Positions 24,101 through 36,546 of a stretch of 64,000 nucleotides of DNA are shown in pieces. Both the position numbers and the translations under genes were made by a program. Origin of the DNA: Amia ocellicauda (lineage: Eukaryota; Chordata; Actinopteri; Amiiformes; Amiidae); assembly GCF_036373705.1 (NCBI RefSeq), contig NC_089857.1, forward strand, positions 37,272,784-37,336,783, read 5' to 3'. Under the pieces are notes generated by a model. It did not search any database. It saw only the letters and a list, made by a program, of their open reading frames with translations, and had not been told where the DNA came from. Every line of letters begins with the position of its first letter. Position 1 is the first letter of the stretch.

Positions 24101-24821
24101 AAAAAAGTTAAACACAAGACTGCATTCATGATGTAGAACCTCATACGTTTGCAACTTAAATCTGTGTAATTAATACAATCTCAATGATGAAGAAAGCTTT
24201 TTTGTCTTGTTTAGTAGTCCCTCTCTGCGATCTAGATCATTATGTTCTGCAGTATTGGAAACCAAATACAAGTACATTGAAACACAAGCATTCCCATACA
24301 CACATTGGTAAAACGAAGATGGATGAAATGAGTTAGTCTGGTTGTGAAAATAATAATATACATATTGCACACTGAACGGATACGCACTGGTTTTTAAGTT
24401 TTTCTGCTTCACGCAAGAATTGGCATTTCTTTGCCTGGGCTGCTTTCTCTTTCCAGCTGTGGATATAGAACTCCTGATCAGGACGCCCAGATGTTTGGAA
24501 CTCTTCATCATTCTGAAAAAACTAAATAAATTGCACATGGCAGGGTTATCTCCAGATTAACGTCATTGGATTTGGCAGAGATCCTTCAAGGATATACTTC
24601 GTCATATGCAAATGTTAAACCGTTTTGAATGGCGCTGTATGCTTTATTTTTAGTGTCTGAATGTTGTTTCTCAGACGGGTTTTCCAGTTTCGTTTCATTA
24701 ACTTTTGCAGCAATCCGTTAAAACATACAGTGATTTCATTAATAGTGAAGTTATTCAATAAGCAATATAAGTTTCTTACCTGATCAACAGTCTCCGCAGA
24801 CAACGTTGCTAGGGCTGCCAT
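21118..24821 (-). CDS. ccdc112: CCDC112, coiled-coil domain-containing protein 112, complete in 10 exons
   Basis: CCDC112 is a coiled-coil protein reported at centriolar satellites and linked to ciliogenesis; it has no known enzymatic activity. Exons (minus strand): 24821-24780, 24512-24388, 24094-23973, 23641-23552, 23224-23149, 22910-22520, 22371-21955, 21559-21464, 21355-21237, 21148-21118. They sum to 1,509 nt, which is 502 codons plus stop, and every junction keeps frame. Family landmarks are NLEKDKNMHLYNKKNDFRKD (about residues 58-77), FLQQTGGRQGGWDDYDHQNF (about 215-234), a Lys/Glu/Arg coiled coil (283-453) and the C-terminal SRDPSRLWNPTKGWEERTKE, PTGGGPLL and VPSWRQG. The N-terminus lacks the long Ala-rich extension I recall from the human long isoform. 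The tail ends WRQGL, a few residues short of human. The gene sits head to tail with PGGT1B. Confidence 0.95.
21237..21355 (-). CDS. ccdc112: CCDC112 exon 9
   Basis: 119 nt, acceptor TCTGCAG, donor GTACAT. It encodes the conserved tail SRDPSRLWNPTKGWEERTKE followed by PTGGGPLLNMPH. Confidence 0.95.
21464..21559 (-). CDS. ccdc112: CCDC112 exon 8
   Basis: 96 nt, acceptor TCCTCAG, donor GTGACA. It encodes DFSKLESKLQEKQAKEQEEA then EREKRLAKLKEK. Confidence 0.93.
21955..22371 (-). CDS. ccdc112: CCDC112 exon 7 (main coiled coil)
   Basis: 417 nt, acceptor ATCAAG (weak tract), donor GTAAGT. It encodes 139 residues dominated by Glu, Lys, Arg and Gln, including KLAVEAYTRQKTEREELLQL. The GC content is visibly higher than in the flanking introns, which produces a long meaningless antisense ORF. 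Confidence 0.93.
22520..22910 (-). CDS. ccdc112: CCDC112 exon 6
   Basis: 391 nt, acceptor TTTCCAG, donor GTAGGG. It encodes YDELLKEEK and then the most conserved block, with FEKFLQQTGGRQGGWDDYDH and YLPGRTEEETRLHENWYQEF. Confidence 0.95.
23149..23224 (-). CDS. ccdc112: CCDC112 exon 5
   Basis: 76 nt, acceptor AATTTAG, donor GTAAGT. It encodes IEKLKEIMEEVENSINVFKE then EQRQ. Confidence 0.92.
23552..23641 (-). CDS. ccdc112: CCDC112 exon 4
   Basis: 90 nt, acceptor CTAACAG, donor GTATGT. It encodes KLQQQLLKIHNSVNRFQRQL then QDVKPTPE. Confidence 0.92.
23973..24094 (-). CDS. ccdc112: CCDC112 exon 3
   Basis: 122 nt, acceptor TTTCAG, donor GTAGGT. It encodes IANLEKDKNMHLYNKKNDFR and a basic NNKKRE end. 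Confidence 0.92.
24388..24512 (-). CDS. ccdc112: CCDC112 exon 2
   Basis: 125 nt, acceptor TTTTTCAG, donor GTGCGT. It encodes NDEEFQTSGRPDQEFYIHSW then KEKAAQAKKCQFLREAEKLK. The SW-K and AEK-KNQ pattern matches the family. Confidence 0.9.
24780..24821 (-). CDS. ccdc112: CCDC112 exon 1
   Basis: 42 nt: MAALATLSAETVDQ, then GTAAGA. An X-box-like GCAGCCCTAGCAAC overlaps codons 2-6. Confidence 0.85.
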
Positions 24822-25125
24822 TTGTAATTGAAGTGTGAAACTTTATTCGTCTTCAGGCAAACCTGCTGCGGACAAAACCAGAGCAAGAGGTGTGGGGAGT
24901 TGTATTGAAACCACAGATACACAATTAACCTAAAATACCGTTAACACAAAGTTATCGGGATTTGATTTCAAGCATTCCATATTTACTATTAGTTCTTCTT
25001 TAACCCTTAATTTATTTTTAGCTGCAAATAGCAAGACAAACTGATCAACTTATATCTCTCTGAAATGACAGGAGAGTGGTCAGCAGATTGTTCTTTACAG
25101 TAGATTGTTTTTTTGGCACATGCAG

Positions 25126-25127
<2 letters not shown>

Positions 25128-25182
<55 letters not shown>
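25128..25182. repeat. (ATA)n trinucleotide microsatellite
   Basis: About 17 uninterrupted ATA repeats upstream of CCDC112. Confidence 0.92.
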
Positions 25183-25184
<2 letters not shown>

Positions 25185-28100
25185 ATTGTATGGATTAAGA
25201 CTGATTAATAAACAACATGCAGAATTGAGTTCGAGCTAAAACATTTTTTTAAGTGGGGTAACTATTGTGGACCAGCAGGTGGTGCTATGAAATCAGTTTT
25301 TACTACCTGACACTCAAGTAAGACACAAATAAATGTAGTTTTATTGTAATTAACAGATTGCACTCAGTTTAGTTTGCTTGAACTCAGAATCAGAATGTTG
25401 TATTACACTTGAGCAACAGAATGTGTTTACATGCTGCTGGTTGTTGCAGATTGAGTTACATTACTTTTCTTACTGTATAGGGAAACGTGTCATATATTAA
25501 TAATCAGATGGTGATTCATTACATTAAAGGGACATTCATTGATATTAATGGTGGGATTAAGAGGTTTTCTCAGTTTTATTTCAGTAATTTTCTGCAGGAT
25601 ATAATCTGTATTAAAGCAGCATCCCATGTTAAATGGGTGAAGAGGCCCCTTTGTAAATGAGTGCTGGAGCAAGTTTAATTTAATTGGTTACTGTGAGGAC
25701 AGTTTGTGTTTCCATCCTAATTGCATCTGAAGCCAAATCTCCAAATAACAGTGCACAATCCAATATCTAGTGAAAGACATTTTCTGTCTGTGGTTGTTAA
25801 GTCGGCTTTACCCTCACAACATAAACAGCAACGGGTCCCCATGGATTTTAGAGGCTGACAGTAGTAGCGGTTTCCTATTTTCATCTGTACCTCAGCAATC
25901 AGGAATGAGAAGGGATTATAGCTGCAGACTGAGGCTCCAGCCCTTGTCTGTCAAACAACAGTTGGACAGCAGTCCTCTCAGACAACAACAGCAACAACAC
26001 ACATTATGCTAAATTTGTAGCTGCTGTGATGCCGGAGAGAGACGGTATTGAACTATTGTGTTTCAGCACCTCTTTAAAAGAGTACCATCTCACACTAACT
26101 AATTGCACTCCTTGATTGGCTGTCTGGTGGACTAAAAATAGAAATGAGGACAGAGTGGGCCTGGTGCAGCGTCTGGTCTGATAATTTTGCCAAAATGAGT
26201 AGTAGGAGTCTCTGGTCTTCAGAATCTGATTGATTGAATGAAAGGTTTGCAATTCATTCACATGTTGACATATCTGAACACTCACTCAAATACATAAGAA
26301 TAATTTAGGACATTATTTATGTTTTATAATAAATATGGACAGCATAAGAACATAATGGTACAAAAAGAATAGCAAATGAAGCATAATTTGACAGTTCAAA
26401 AATAATTATGCTGCAATGAATCATTGCTTTCAAGAATATATTTTTGAATCATTACTTATCAAAAACAGTTCTCTTCAGCTGCATTCATAACTATATTAAT
26501 ATTTTTTAAATTTAAAATGGAGAATAATAATGACAAATTATAATTTTGTTTTTCTTCCACAAACAACTAAAAACAACTCTTTAATTGTGTTAGAAACCTT
26601 ATAAATATACATAAAAACAAGGGTGGTTAGTCTGTATAGTTGCTGAAAGGTTAGTCATGTCTCACTGTGAAGCCTCCTGACTTCTGGCACTTGCTTGCTT
26701 GATTTCTGAACAGAATGTGACCTGAAACATTGGTATTTTTGTATGTGGATTATCTAATACATTTGGGGTAGTTCAATCTTTAGATACCATATATTCATTT
26801 GCTTTTCAGATTATAATCAGGATAGTCTGTTGAAATGTGTAAATGATCCTGTATATTGCCTCAAACCAGCTTGTCAATCAAAAATAACTTAGGTAATAAG
26901 TTTGGGCTTTTCCTAGTGAAAGGAATGCATAACTCCCACGTATTGCAACTCCTTCAGTGACAGAAGTGGTTATTATCCCTGTATTAATGTCTATTGATAT
27001 AATAATCATTGCCTTAAAGCATTACCTTAAAGATCATAAGGAGGCAACATTAATTATAATGTAATGTTTGAAAAATACGTTATTTTCTTTCATTTAAAAT
27101 TTGAAGACAGCTCAGGTTTGATCATTTTTATGTTTAAATAATGTTTAATCACCTTTTATAAATCAAAAGGCATGTACAATCACAACTATCCCCTTCTGAT
27201 AAACCAATAATAAACCAAAAAATACTACATAAATATTGCCCTTCCAACCAGAGCAGAACAGCTTATAAATGTGATTTGAAATGAAAATAACATGAATTCC
27301 CATTAGGATCAGTCTTGGATTTTTTAAATTATAATAGAATAGAAAATAACTAGGTCATTCCAAAAAGAAAAACCTCAGTAGGGTTTTCTGAATTTCTCAA
27401 AGTCAGAGACGTTCTTTAACTTTTAAAGGCTTGTATGTTTTAATGGGGAATGACATCTGGAATAAAAGAGCTTTATAGCGACTATAATGCCATCCATTTT
27501 CAGAAAGAAATTCCAAACATTAACAAACAGTAATTCATTGTGTCAGATGAAAAGCAGTGATTTTGCACAGAGACGAACACTATGGGCTGTCTAATGATAT
27601 ATTTTCAGGTGACGTATCTGACACAATAACAGCACTGTAAGTAGGCTAAAACCAGTAGAAGCTGCTTTTTCCTTGGGAAGGTGTCTCTATTAGTGCGTAG
27701 TCATATATTAATTATGAGGACAACCTCGAGTCCTAAATGAACATGGAAACAATGTGTAATGCACTATAGTTTACAATATATTGTTTGTCAGCTTAATCAA
27801 GAAGAGGAATTTCATCATGTGTCCTTGTATTCTTTCTCTTAGAGGAGAACCTGTGTACCTGAGTCTATATTAATAAGTAAAAAGCAGTTTTACATAAACA
27901 TGCTGTACACAAAGTTGCCATTCATGGACATTTAACATGCATGATTCATTGGTACTTAAAACAACTGGGTCAGTGAAGTAGGTTGCAGCAAAGAAAAAAA
28001 CAAACACATTAACACATTTTATATTTTGATAGCGACCTGGAAACCCAAAACAAGCAATTTAGAATTTATATTTATCTGATATGTAAATTAGTGGTCACAA

Positions 28101-29604
28101 TTATGGAACCAGGAAGAATCAACATTAAATCTGAATTGTTATTAACCTACTGAAAAGAAAATGTAACAAAAAGCACATTATATGGGTTCATTGGCAATTT
28201 GTGTCTTACATTTTTGGATACTTTACGAAAATGTACTAGAGGTCTGAATCACTAAAATTAATGTATTTTGATGGAACATTAATTGTGCCTAACACTTCCA
28301 TTGGCCGGAAAACTGCAAATATGTGCAATGTGATATGTAGCTGTGTTACTTTAATGAATGAAAATTGTGTGTAATTCTGCATTCTTTTTGAACTGAATAG
28401 AATATAAATATATACCTTTCTACCTTCCTGTGATGCAGTGAACCCTGCTGGTCTGGTGAGTCAGTGGAAGATAACCTTAGCTAAGTCCTACACTTGTCTT
28501 TGTTGCTCAGCAACATCTGCTGAATGGGATTGTTTGATAGAAATAGACCATTAACAAGACGCCTACTCGTTCTTTTTCTTCATGCTACTCGTTTGAACTG
28601 AATGGGGATTAAAAAGTTGAAGCAAAATACTTATTTAAGTGAAGTCCATGCCAGTCTTGCACATCTCAGAAGTCATTTTTTGTTTGTTTTGTTTTTGCTG
28701 AAGGCTTCTGAAGTACATGATGGACTGGTATATGTCCCCTGTCATAAATCAGCATGATGCTTTTAGCAGCAGTTAGAAACTACATATGTGATCTATTTTG
28801 AAATCATGAGGACTGCATTTCTACGAAAGATATTTGTGTCATAGAAAGGTGAACAGACATACCTCATGTATGTGATAACCTTGTATGTCTGTTTTATCTC
28901 AATATGTACTTCATCTACTTGGAGGTATATGGGTTCTTCGGTAACAGCATGGCATGTCTCTGCAAGAGGATATGTATCATTTCCACTACAGCAAGAGCTG
29001 CGGAGTAAAAGTCTGAACTATAAACCCATAGCATGCAGGCAAAGGGGCTGTGGATATTATTGGGGCATTAGAAACCACTGGGCTGAATCGGGGACATCAA
29101 TTGATTACCCTATTTGTGTGATCTTGGACATAGCCTGCTGCAAAGGGGGATTCCCTTACTGAAAATATTTTTTTTTAATAAAGTAAACCCCCTCCCCCCA
29201 AAAATAAAACATGGTAAATGATCTATGCCTATGCTGCCATAAATTAATATGGACATAATCGGATATGATGTGTTTGGATTGCTGAAGTATATTTAAAGTT
29301 TTAATAATTGTATTTGTGAATTTACCCTAATTGTTAGAATAATACAAATAAAAATAATAATGTAGAAAAACTTGTGATTTTACCTGAGGGAACCCAACAC
29401 TGCTGTATATACACTTCATGCTTTCCAGAAAAAAATGCCATTGTGTATTGATACAGAACTATCAGGCAACATGTATCTATAGTGGTTGTCAATTTGAAGT
29501 GCAGAGGCCAGTCAAGAGACTACACAGTCCCTTGGGAAGTATGGGATGTGAACAACCATTACATTTCTGTACTAAAGTAATATTCTATAAAAAAAAAAAA
29601 TGTA

Positions 29605-29900
29605 TATGGGGGCTCCAGAGTGTCATAGAGGTTAAAAACACCATCCAGAGTGCAAGCTACACCGCTGCAGATGACAGTGAGCTGGTCTAGATCCCAGCTG
29701 TGTCTGTGATAGGTTTGGCCAAGAGTTCCCAGAGGACAGGCCACGATTGGCTCTGTGCCACAGAGGCAGCGTGGGTGGAAGATAATTGGGGATAACCCCA
29801 TTCTCTGACTTCAGGTGAATGGTGGTTTCTCAGGTACCTCCAGATGAGGGGTGTGTACAGATGGGTGGTAGGTATTCTGGGCTTGCAGTGTGAAAAATAA
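29605..29900 (+). mobile_element. tRNA-derived SINE (old copy)
   Basis: An A-box-like TGTCATAGAGG (29621-29631) lies about 53 bp before a B-box-like GGTCTAGATCC (29684-29694), the spacing of an internal pol III promoter. The GGCTCC...AGAGGTTAAAAAC...GATCCCAG pattern resembles a decayed tRNA head. A non-tRNA body follows. The 3' boundary is approximate. Confidence 0.5.
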
Positions 29901-31836
29901 CTTAGTAACCCATTTTAAATGAGTAAACACAAGGCAAACCACTGCAGCACTGTTTTCATGATGAAAGCAGGGCCTCCAAAAGGCTGAAATGTGTTCCTTG
30001 CATTCTCCTGTAACATAATAACCTAAAAAGGCACTGCAGTGTTTAATCTCTTGTCATATGAAATATGTTAATAATTGTGTTAATATCTATGTCAGTCTGA
30101 GAAGTGGCCTGTGCTCAAAGGGATCATGCTGGCATCAGCTCAAGGATTTCTTCCAATTTTGTCAATCACTAGCTTCAGAACTGCCCTCTACTCGGTCACT
30201 TTCATGTGTTATTGGGAGTTTGTGCTCTCATCAAACCTCTGAATATGATCTTCACAAATATTGAATTAATGTTTCACAGTTAATGTTTCAGAATAATTAA
30301 GTTATGCTACTATGCTTGTACTAACTGTTTCTAATATAAATACTTCTCCATTTGTAGCCTACATGTGTATCCTCCCAACACGTTTTAAGTCTGAATCTGT
30401 AAACTGTTATCACCAGAATTGCACTATTTTACTGTTGCCAGTAGAGAAGATCACATGCATCTTTAGTTTCTAAATCTTTAATTTAATTCTGATTTTGATT
30501 TCTTCCTCTTTTTGATGGTTCTTGTCTATATACAAATGTTGTTTATATTCCTACAAATGTACTAGAAAGGTAGAAGTTCTGTTTCATATTCATAAAAGAC
30601 TGAATTGGTCTTGTATTCTAAGTATCTTCTTACATATATCAATGCTAACTAAACATGTTTGGAGCAATTGTAAGGAGACACAAATAAACATGTTCCTGAT
30701 TGTGAAACGAAGAAACAGTTTTTCCATTTGCCTGAAACAATACGTGACAGTGGCAGATCATGATTGTGAAAAAGAAATAACTTTAGCTTCAGATTACATG
30801 ACAGCAACAGTCAGAGCCTTACAGTAGAAAAATCTGATCTACAGAGTCTGTAAAACAGAATGCGCCATTATTCATGCATGTGAACTGTTTCTTTGTCCCC
30901 ACTGGCATAAAGAAGAGCTTGTCTGGCTCTTGTAGCTGAAGTTGAGAGGCACACCTTTATAGTCTGACTGTGACTCAGTTTCTGAACTTTCCCCAGCTGC
31001 TTTATTGACATGCAAGGTGTTTCCCAGGAAACAAGGATTTGAACAGCAAATGATTTCTGCCACTTTATTGTGAAACTCCCACACTGCTTATGACAGTGTC
31101 AGCATGCTACATTCAAATTCAACTCTGTGACTCATTTACAGCTAAACACTTTGGTAAATACATTTAAAGCATTAATTAAATGTGTTAAACAAATTGACAG
31201 CTTAATATGGCTGGATATCAGATCATGTTGTCTTATAAAAATATTTTTTTTCTTAAAAAAACATTGGCTAAATAACAGAAAATCGTGAGCAACTTGAAAA
31301 AGATGAGTTGTAAAGGCATTAAGGATGTTTTTTCATTTTACCTTAACTTTTTGAAAGCAAAGAGAAACTGCAATTAGGGAATATGCCCCCTGTTCTTTGC
31401 CTTTAAATGTTATTTAGATGCTGGTCTTTATTTGTTCCCTGTAAACTCTAAAGTGTCAGGTCAGTTGGCATATAGCATTTCCATGGATGATGCCAAGAAG
31501 GAGTCAGGTTCTTGTGCTGACACAGTTAATGTGACCTCACATATCTTTCACTTGGTGTGTGGGACTGCCAAACAAATTGCAGAGAATAAAGAATCAAGGC
31601 TACTTTACACAAACATTGTACAAATGTAAATGTCGTGGGATTTCTCTTACTGTAGCACCCGTCTGCTATGGAGAAGGAATGAGTGGGGCGGCACTGTGGG
31701 AGAGAACAGTGAGACAGATTTCATTTAAATTGGCTTCTTAGTGTTATTACAAAACAGTTAAAATATAAGGAATTAAAATTGTTAAAATACATAAAATCCA
31801 AGAGACACAGACACAAACAAACAACCAGTGAGCAGA

Positions 31837-31917
31837 GCAGGTGAGAGGAGGCAGTGGGGATTTTCTTTAGTTTATTCCATTATCCCCCACTGCCTCGGAT
31901 ACATCCTCTCACCTGCA
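31837..31917. repeat. Imperfect inverted repeat (hairpin)
   Basis: The left arm GCAGGTGAGAGGAGGCAGTG(GGGAT) pairs with a right arm that, on the other strand, reads GCAGGTGAGAGG, an 11-bp insert, then GAGGCAGTGGGGGAT. The loop is about 20 bp. No flanking duplication was recognised. Confidence 0.55.
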
Positions 31918-34900
31918 CTTTTCCGGTTGTGTCAACTCTATCACTGGAGACACTGGGGCTTTAAATAGTCAAAATTTTACTTATCCAATTAATTGAACTG
32001 CTTTGCACAGGGACTGGAAATGGAGAACCAAATTAAACGGTGCCAAGTGAAAAACATTCAAATAAATAAAGTAATCAAAAGTGAAACATGCAATGGGCTG
32101 AGATCGCTACATTATACTCCATTGGGTCATTTTAGAGGTAGTTAAGTGCTTTGAGATACATCGTCATGATTTGAAGCTAGACCGACTTTAAGTCTTTCTA
32201 TTGATGAGGTACTCTTAAATTGAAGGAGGAAGGACTGAAAAAAATGTTTAGGCCATTTGAATACGAAATAAATCTTTCCTATATGGAGGTGTATTTGGCG
32301 TTGTATTGTATTTCTCATAAATGAAGAGAAAGTAGAAATGTTTTTGTTCTTTTTTCTATTAATTGCTTTTCTGTATCAGTTTAAACAATCTTAGAACCAC
32401 ACAGAACATTATGAATGATGGTTAAAATGCCTTTTCATACTAGTTAAAAAAATGTAAATTCGGCAGCAGAAACAATAAGAGACTTCCAAGTGTTCAGCTT
32501 GAAACTAGTGGAAGTCATTTCATTTTAAAGATAAACATCATCCATTTATACAGAGAAAAGTGCCTTAAAATCATGGGAAGTGCTGATATAAGCATATCAT
32601 ACAACTTTACAGTTATCTTTTTAGCAGAAGCTGACAGCACCAGATTAGGGCTGAGAATGCCTGATACAAGTGCAGATTGGCTGGTTGCATATTTAAGATT
32701 TTGTGGCTGGATGACCGACTTAGTATTCAATTCACAATATATCAAGATAAAAGACCATTTTACTTGTGCCTCAGAATTGTTACATAAAGTGGGGACTATG
32801 GGTGTGTGAGGTTGTTCAAGGATAACTATATCAAATCAAAGTAGGATTCACAATTAAAAAAAAAAAAAAGTTTTGCTTGGTCTTCCTCCCAGGAAAAGCA
32901 TATAGATCTTAGGGACTTTTTCTATAATATAAAATACATTAAATTCATTATGGTAGGTGAAATGTCCTGCTATACTCCATGCAATTTGAACTTGTGAAAA
33001 GTGCCAAGAGTAGAGAAAGTAAACCCATCCGTTTTGTCACCGCAGTATGTGTATAAACAGCAGAATCATTTTACTTTCCAAGAGCAAAGCAATTTCTAGA
33101 AAGGCTGACAGATTTTTCTGTTTTCAATGTTCCATGATTCATTTTATAATGAATGACACATCAATTAAAGTGTGCCAGTTTCAATAGTAGTCCCTAATAG
33201 ATACATTATTTTTAACTCTCTTGGAAAGTCAAATGAAGACATGTATTTTGATATAGAATAATGAGGCAAACACATGACCTGATTAAAAGAAAAAAGAAAA
33301 AAAAAGAAACAGGGGATCAGGCTTGCATGGGGGCTGATGGGATCAAACCAAAGTGAAGTCTGAAAAGGAGACTAACTCCAGTTCTGCTAACACTGTTGCA
33401 TAGTAATGGCTCACATCAAAGGTTTACAGTTGACTCTCTGGAATATTCTGCACTTGCAGCTCAAAACAGATATGATTCAGAAATGCAGCCGCATACAGAT
33501 ATGATGGGTATGGTGAGGAGGCTGATTAGAGCTTATTAGACAGTATTCCTGTTCCCACCACAGTATTTAACTGTGTGATGTATGAAGTAATACTACTGTT
33601 ACCATTGATATTGAAATCATGGAAATACATTTCATAATGAAAGGCTAGAAGTTTACAACATCACCTCTTTTTTCCACTGATCTTCTGTTTTACACTGTGT
33701 AAGATTAAAAAGTCAAAAAGTTTTTATAAGAAGCACATGATTTACGTGTGTATATAAACAAAAAGCTATCTCAGGATTCTCATATGTTATTAGGAGCAGA
33801 AACATCAGCGTCATAATATTGTTTTAAAAATAATAATGCAAGACTCAACTGTACATGTCACTTACTTCAACTTCTTCAAGCGGACAACCATTTTAATATC
33901 TTTCCCTTCAGCCTAACAGTTAATTTTTTGATTTGTTTGGGATTTTTTCACTGGGCCTGCAAAATCATGTACATGCTTGCCCTTACTGGTAAGATATTCA
34001 GTGGAATGACACTCTCCAGGCCAAAGAAACCTATAGCAAATATCAAGATACAAAACTGTAGTTCATGCATAAATCTGTTTAAAAAGAACAATGAAATACA
34101 GGAACTCAATCTCCCTCGATATACAGTCTAATCAAGATTAATTGACATTACCTGCAGCCTGGAGGCAATGCCGGGACGGGGATTGGCACAGCCAAATAAA
34201 CAAAGAGTTTCCTTACCACCTGCTGAAGCCAGCTGGTCTCCGGTAAACACTACCTGCTTCCTTCTGTCTGCTAGTGTGCATGCTTCTGAGACATGTGAAT
34301 GATAGAATGTGCAGATACTCTGTATTCGGCAACAGTGAAAGGGTATTGTGCGTACTTTTGGATGAATGCCTGGAATGAGTTTCTGGAAATGTACAGGGCT
34401 TGCCTAATTTAGGAAATTAAGTTGTGTGAAAAGAGGAACACCCAGTTAGTTATCATTAACGCATTATAGGTAACACTGCCGTTTCTTCCTTCAGTCCATA
34501 TTAGTAGCATATCACATTCGAATAGTGCCTGTGTTTTGGGATCACTGCTCTGAACTGCTCTTTAAACTCCACAGCATTGTTTGGGAAGATTTGTTCTGTG
34601 TAATAGATACCCCTGCAGTCTGATATGGAGGCGTCAGTCTGTCTGTATGCTGATACAGTATGCTTATGCATTTGCATGTACATCATAGTTGCATTCAAGT
34701 TTGTATTTGGAGATTCATTATCCTGTTGTGATTAAACTATGCTGACAGTTTTGAAGCACACATTAGTGAGAGAACAATGAAAAGAGTCGAGATTATGTAT
34801 TATGGTTTAGGAATGCTTCTTAATGGATGGATCTAAGAGAGACTAAGGGAGAAACAATACTAGAATAGCTTTAAGTTTAGAATTCCTTCTTTATTAATAG

Positions 34901-35983
34901 AAACAACATTCATATTTAATTATGGACATTTATGTTGTTATACTTTTAGACATTCACTTTTTATTATTGTAACAGTAGTCCAAAAATGCCATCTTGGGGA
35001 AGAATGTGTTATTTTGTGTGTGTGTATTTTGCCAAAGAAGAATAGAATCAAAATAGTAATTGCCTATTTAAGAAGATATCAACAGGCATAATCATTCTCT
35101 AAACATTCCTTTATTTATCTATGATAATTATACTAAATTCAATAACTTCTCAACAAGTTACATATTAGTTAATACACAAACTGGATAAAAAAAATAGTTT
35201 CAGGCCTTTAAACCTTTGCTATTTTTTAAATTGTAATAATTTAATTATGCTGTTCATTTTGCTGTGGTGAAAGAAACAACCAACAAGTATCTTATTATTT
35301 TTAATTGGTGGCCTGTCTAATTAAGCTACACACTTGTCCACAAGTAATTAGAATGATTGGTCCTTGTAATCTAGATCAAACCATCATTCCTCACATGCTT
35401 GAGTTCAGCAGATGCCAAGATCCTACTTCACACAGAAGGAAAATGCTTTTAATGTTTTCATAACTCAAATCTGGGGAATGTATTGCCCATCTGGTTAGAA
35501 ATAGTGTTTTCTCAGCCAGACGTTAAGAAATAATTTGTATCACACAAACTGTTCTGATTCATGAAGTTCCAAACATGGCATGCAAAATGTATAAATGTTT
35601 GAAAGGAAATGAAAGAAAATTGAAAAATAACTTTCTCAGGAGAGAAACCATGGAGATATTAAACGATATGAAGTGGTAAATCTTTGAATACAGTCAATGT
35701 CAATAGTATTGGAATCTTCATCCAAAAAAGAATGTGCAAAGTAATACAATTCTAAATCACTTTCTTGATTCTTGTGCTACACTGAACGAAAAATGCAATA
35801 ATTAAACAATATAAAATTCAATAGAACAATATTATTATTAAACTTTATAATCAATTTATTTAGTAGACAATATTATCCGAGGGCAATAAAAATGTTCGTA
35901 AACTAAAATTCAATAGGTTACAAACAAAGATACTGTACTTTAAAAGAAACATTCACATTTCTGTATATAATACTAACATCATA

Positions 35984-36546
35984 CACTGATCAGCCATAAC
36001 ATTATGACCACCTGCCTAATATTGTGTAGGTCCCAAAACAGCCCTGACCTGTCGAGGCATGGACTCCACTAGACCTCTGAAGGTGTGCTGTGGTATCTGG
36101 CACCAAGACGTTAGCAGCAGATCCTTTAAGTCCTGTAAGTTGTGAGGTGGGTCCTCCATGGATCGGACTTGTTTGTCCAGCACATCCAACAGATGCTCGA
36201 TTAGATTGAGATCTGGGGAATTTGGAGGCCAAGTCAACACCTTGAACTCGTGATTCATCAGACCAGGCCACCTTCTTCCATTGCTCTGTGGTCCAGTTCT
36301 GATGCTCACGTGCCCATTGTAGGCGCTTTTCGGCAGTGGACAGGGGTCAGCATGGGCACCCTGACTTGTCTGTGGCTACGCAGCCCCATACGCAACAAAC
36401 TGTGATGCACTGTGTGTTCTGACACCTTTCTATCAGAACCAGCATTCACTTTTCACTTTTCACTTTTCCTTCCTTGGACCACTTTTGATAGGTACTGACC
36501 ACTGCAGACCGGGAACACCCCACAAGAGCTGCAGTTTTGGAGATGC
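35984..36546 (-). pseudogene. Internally deleted Tc1/mariner fossil (family A)
   Basis: The end at 35984 (CACTGATCAGCCATAACATT) abuts a TA, as expected of a Tc1/mariner terminus. On the minus strand the remains read an N-terminal helix-turn-helix piece (SKTAALVGCSRSAV, near 36540), then WTTEQWKKVAWSDESR, then a jump to LTWPPNSPDLNLIEHLLDVL and VESMPRQVRAVLGPTQY. The segment with the second catalytic Asp is deleted and the frame is shifted. The right terminus is missing. Confidence 0.75.

Larger units (their letters stand above)
24822..35983. other. Intergenic: CCDC112 upstream region
   Basis: The CCDC112 5' flank (24822 to about 25000) is followed by about 11 kb without a recognisable gene. 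It holds an (ATA)n run at 25128-25182, a tRNA-derived SINE near 29.6-29.9 kb and an inverted repeat at 31837-31917. ORFs here are short, AT-rich and unlike known proteins. Confidence 0.6.
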
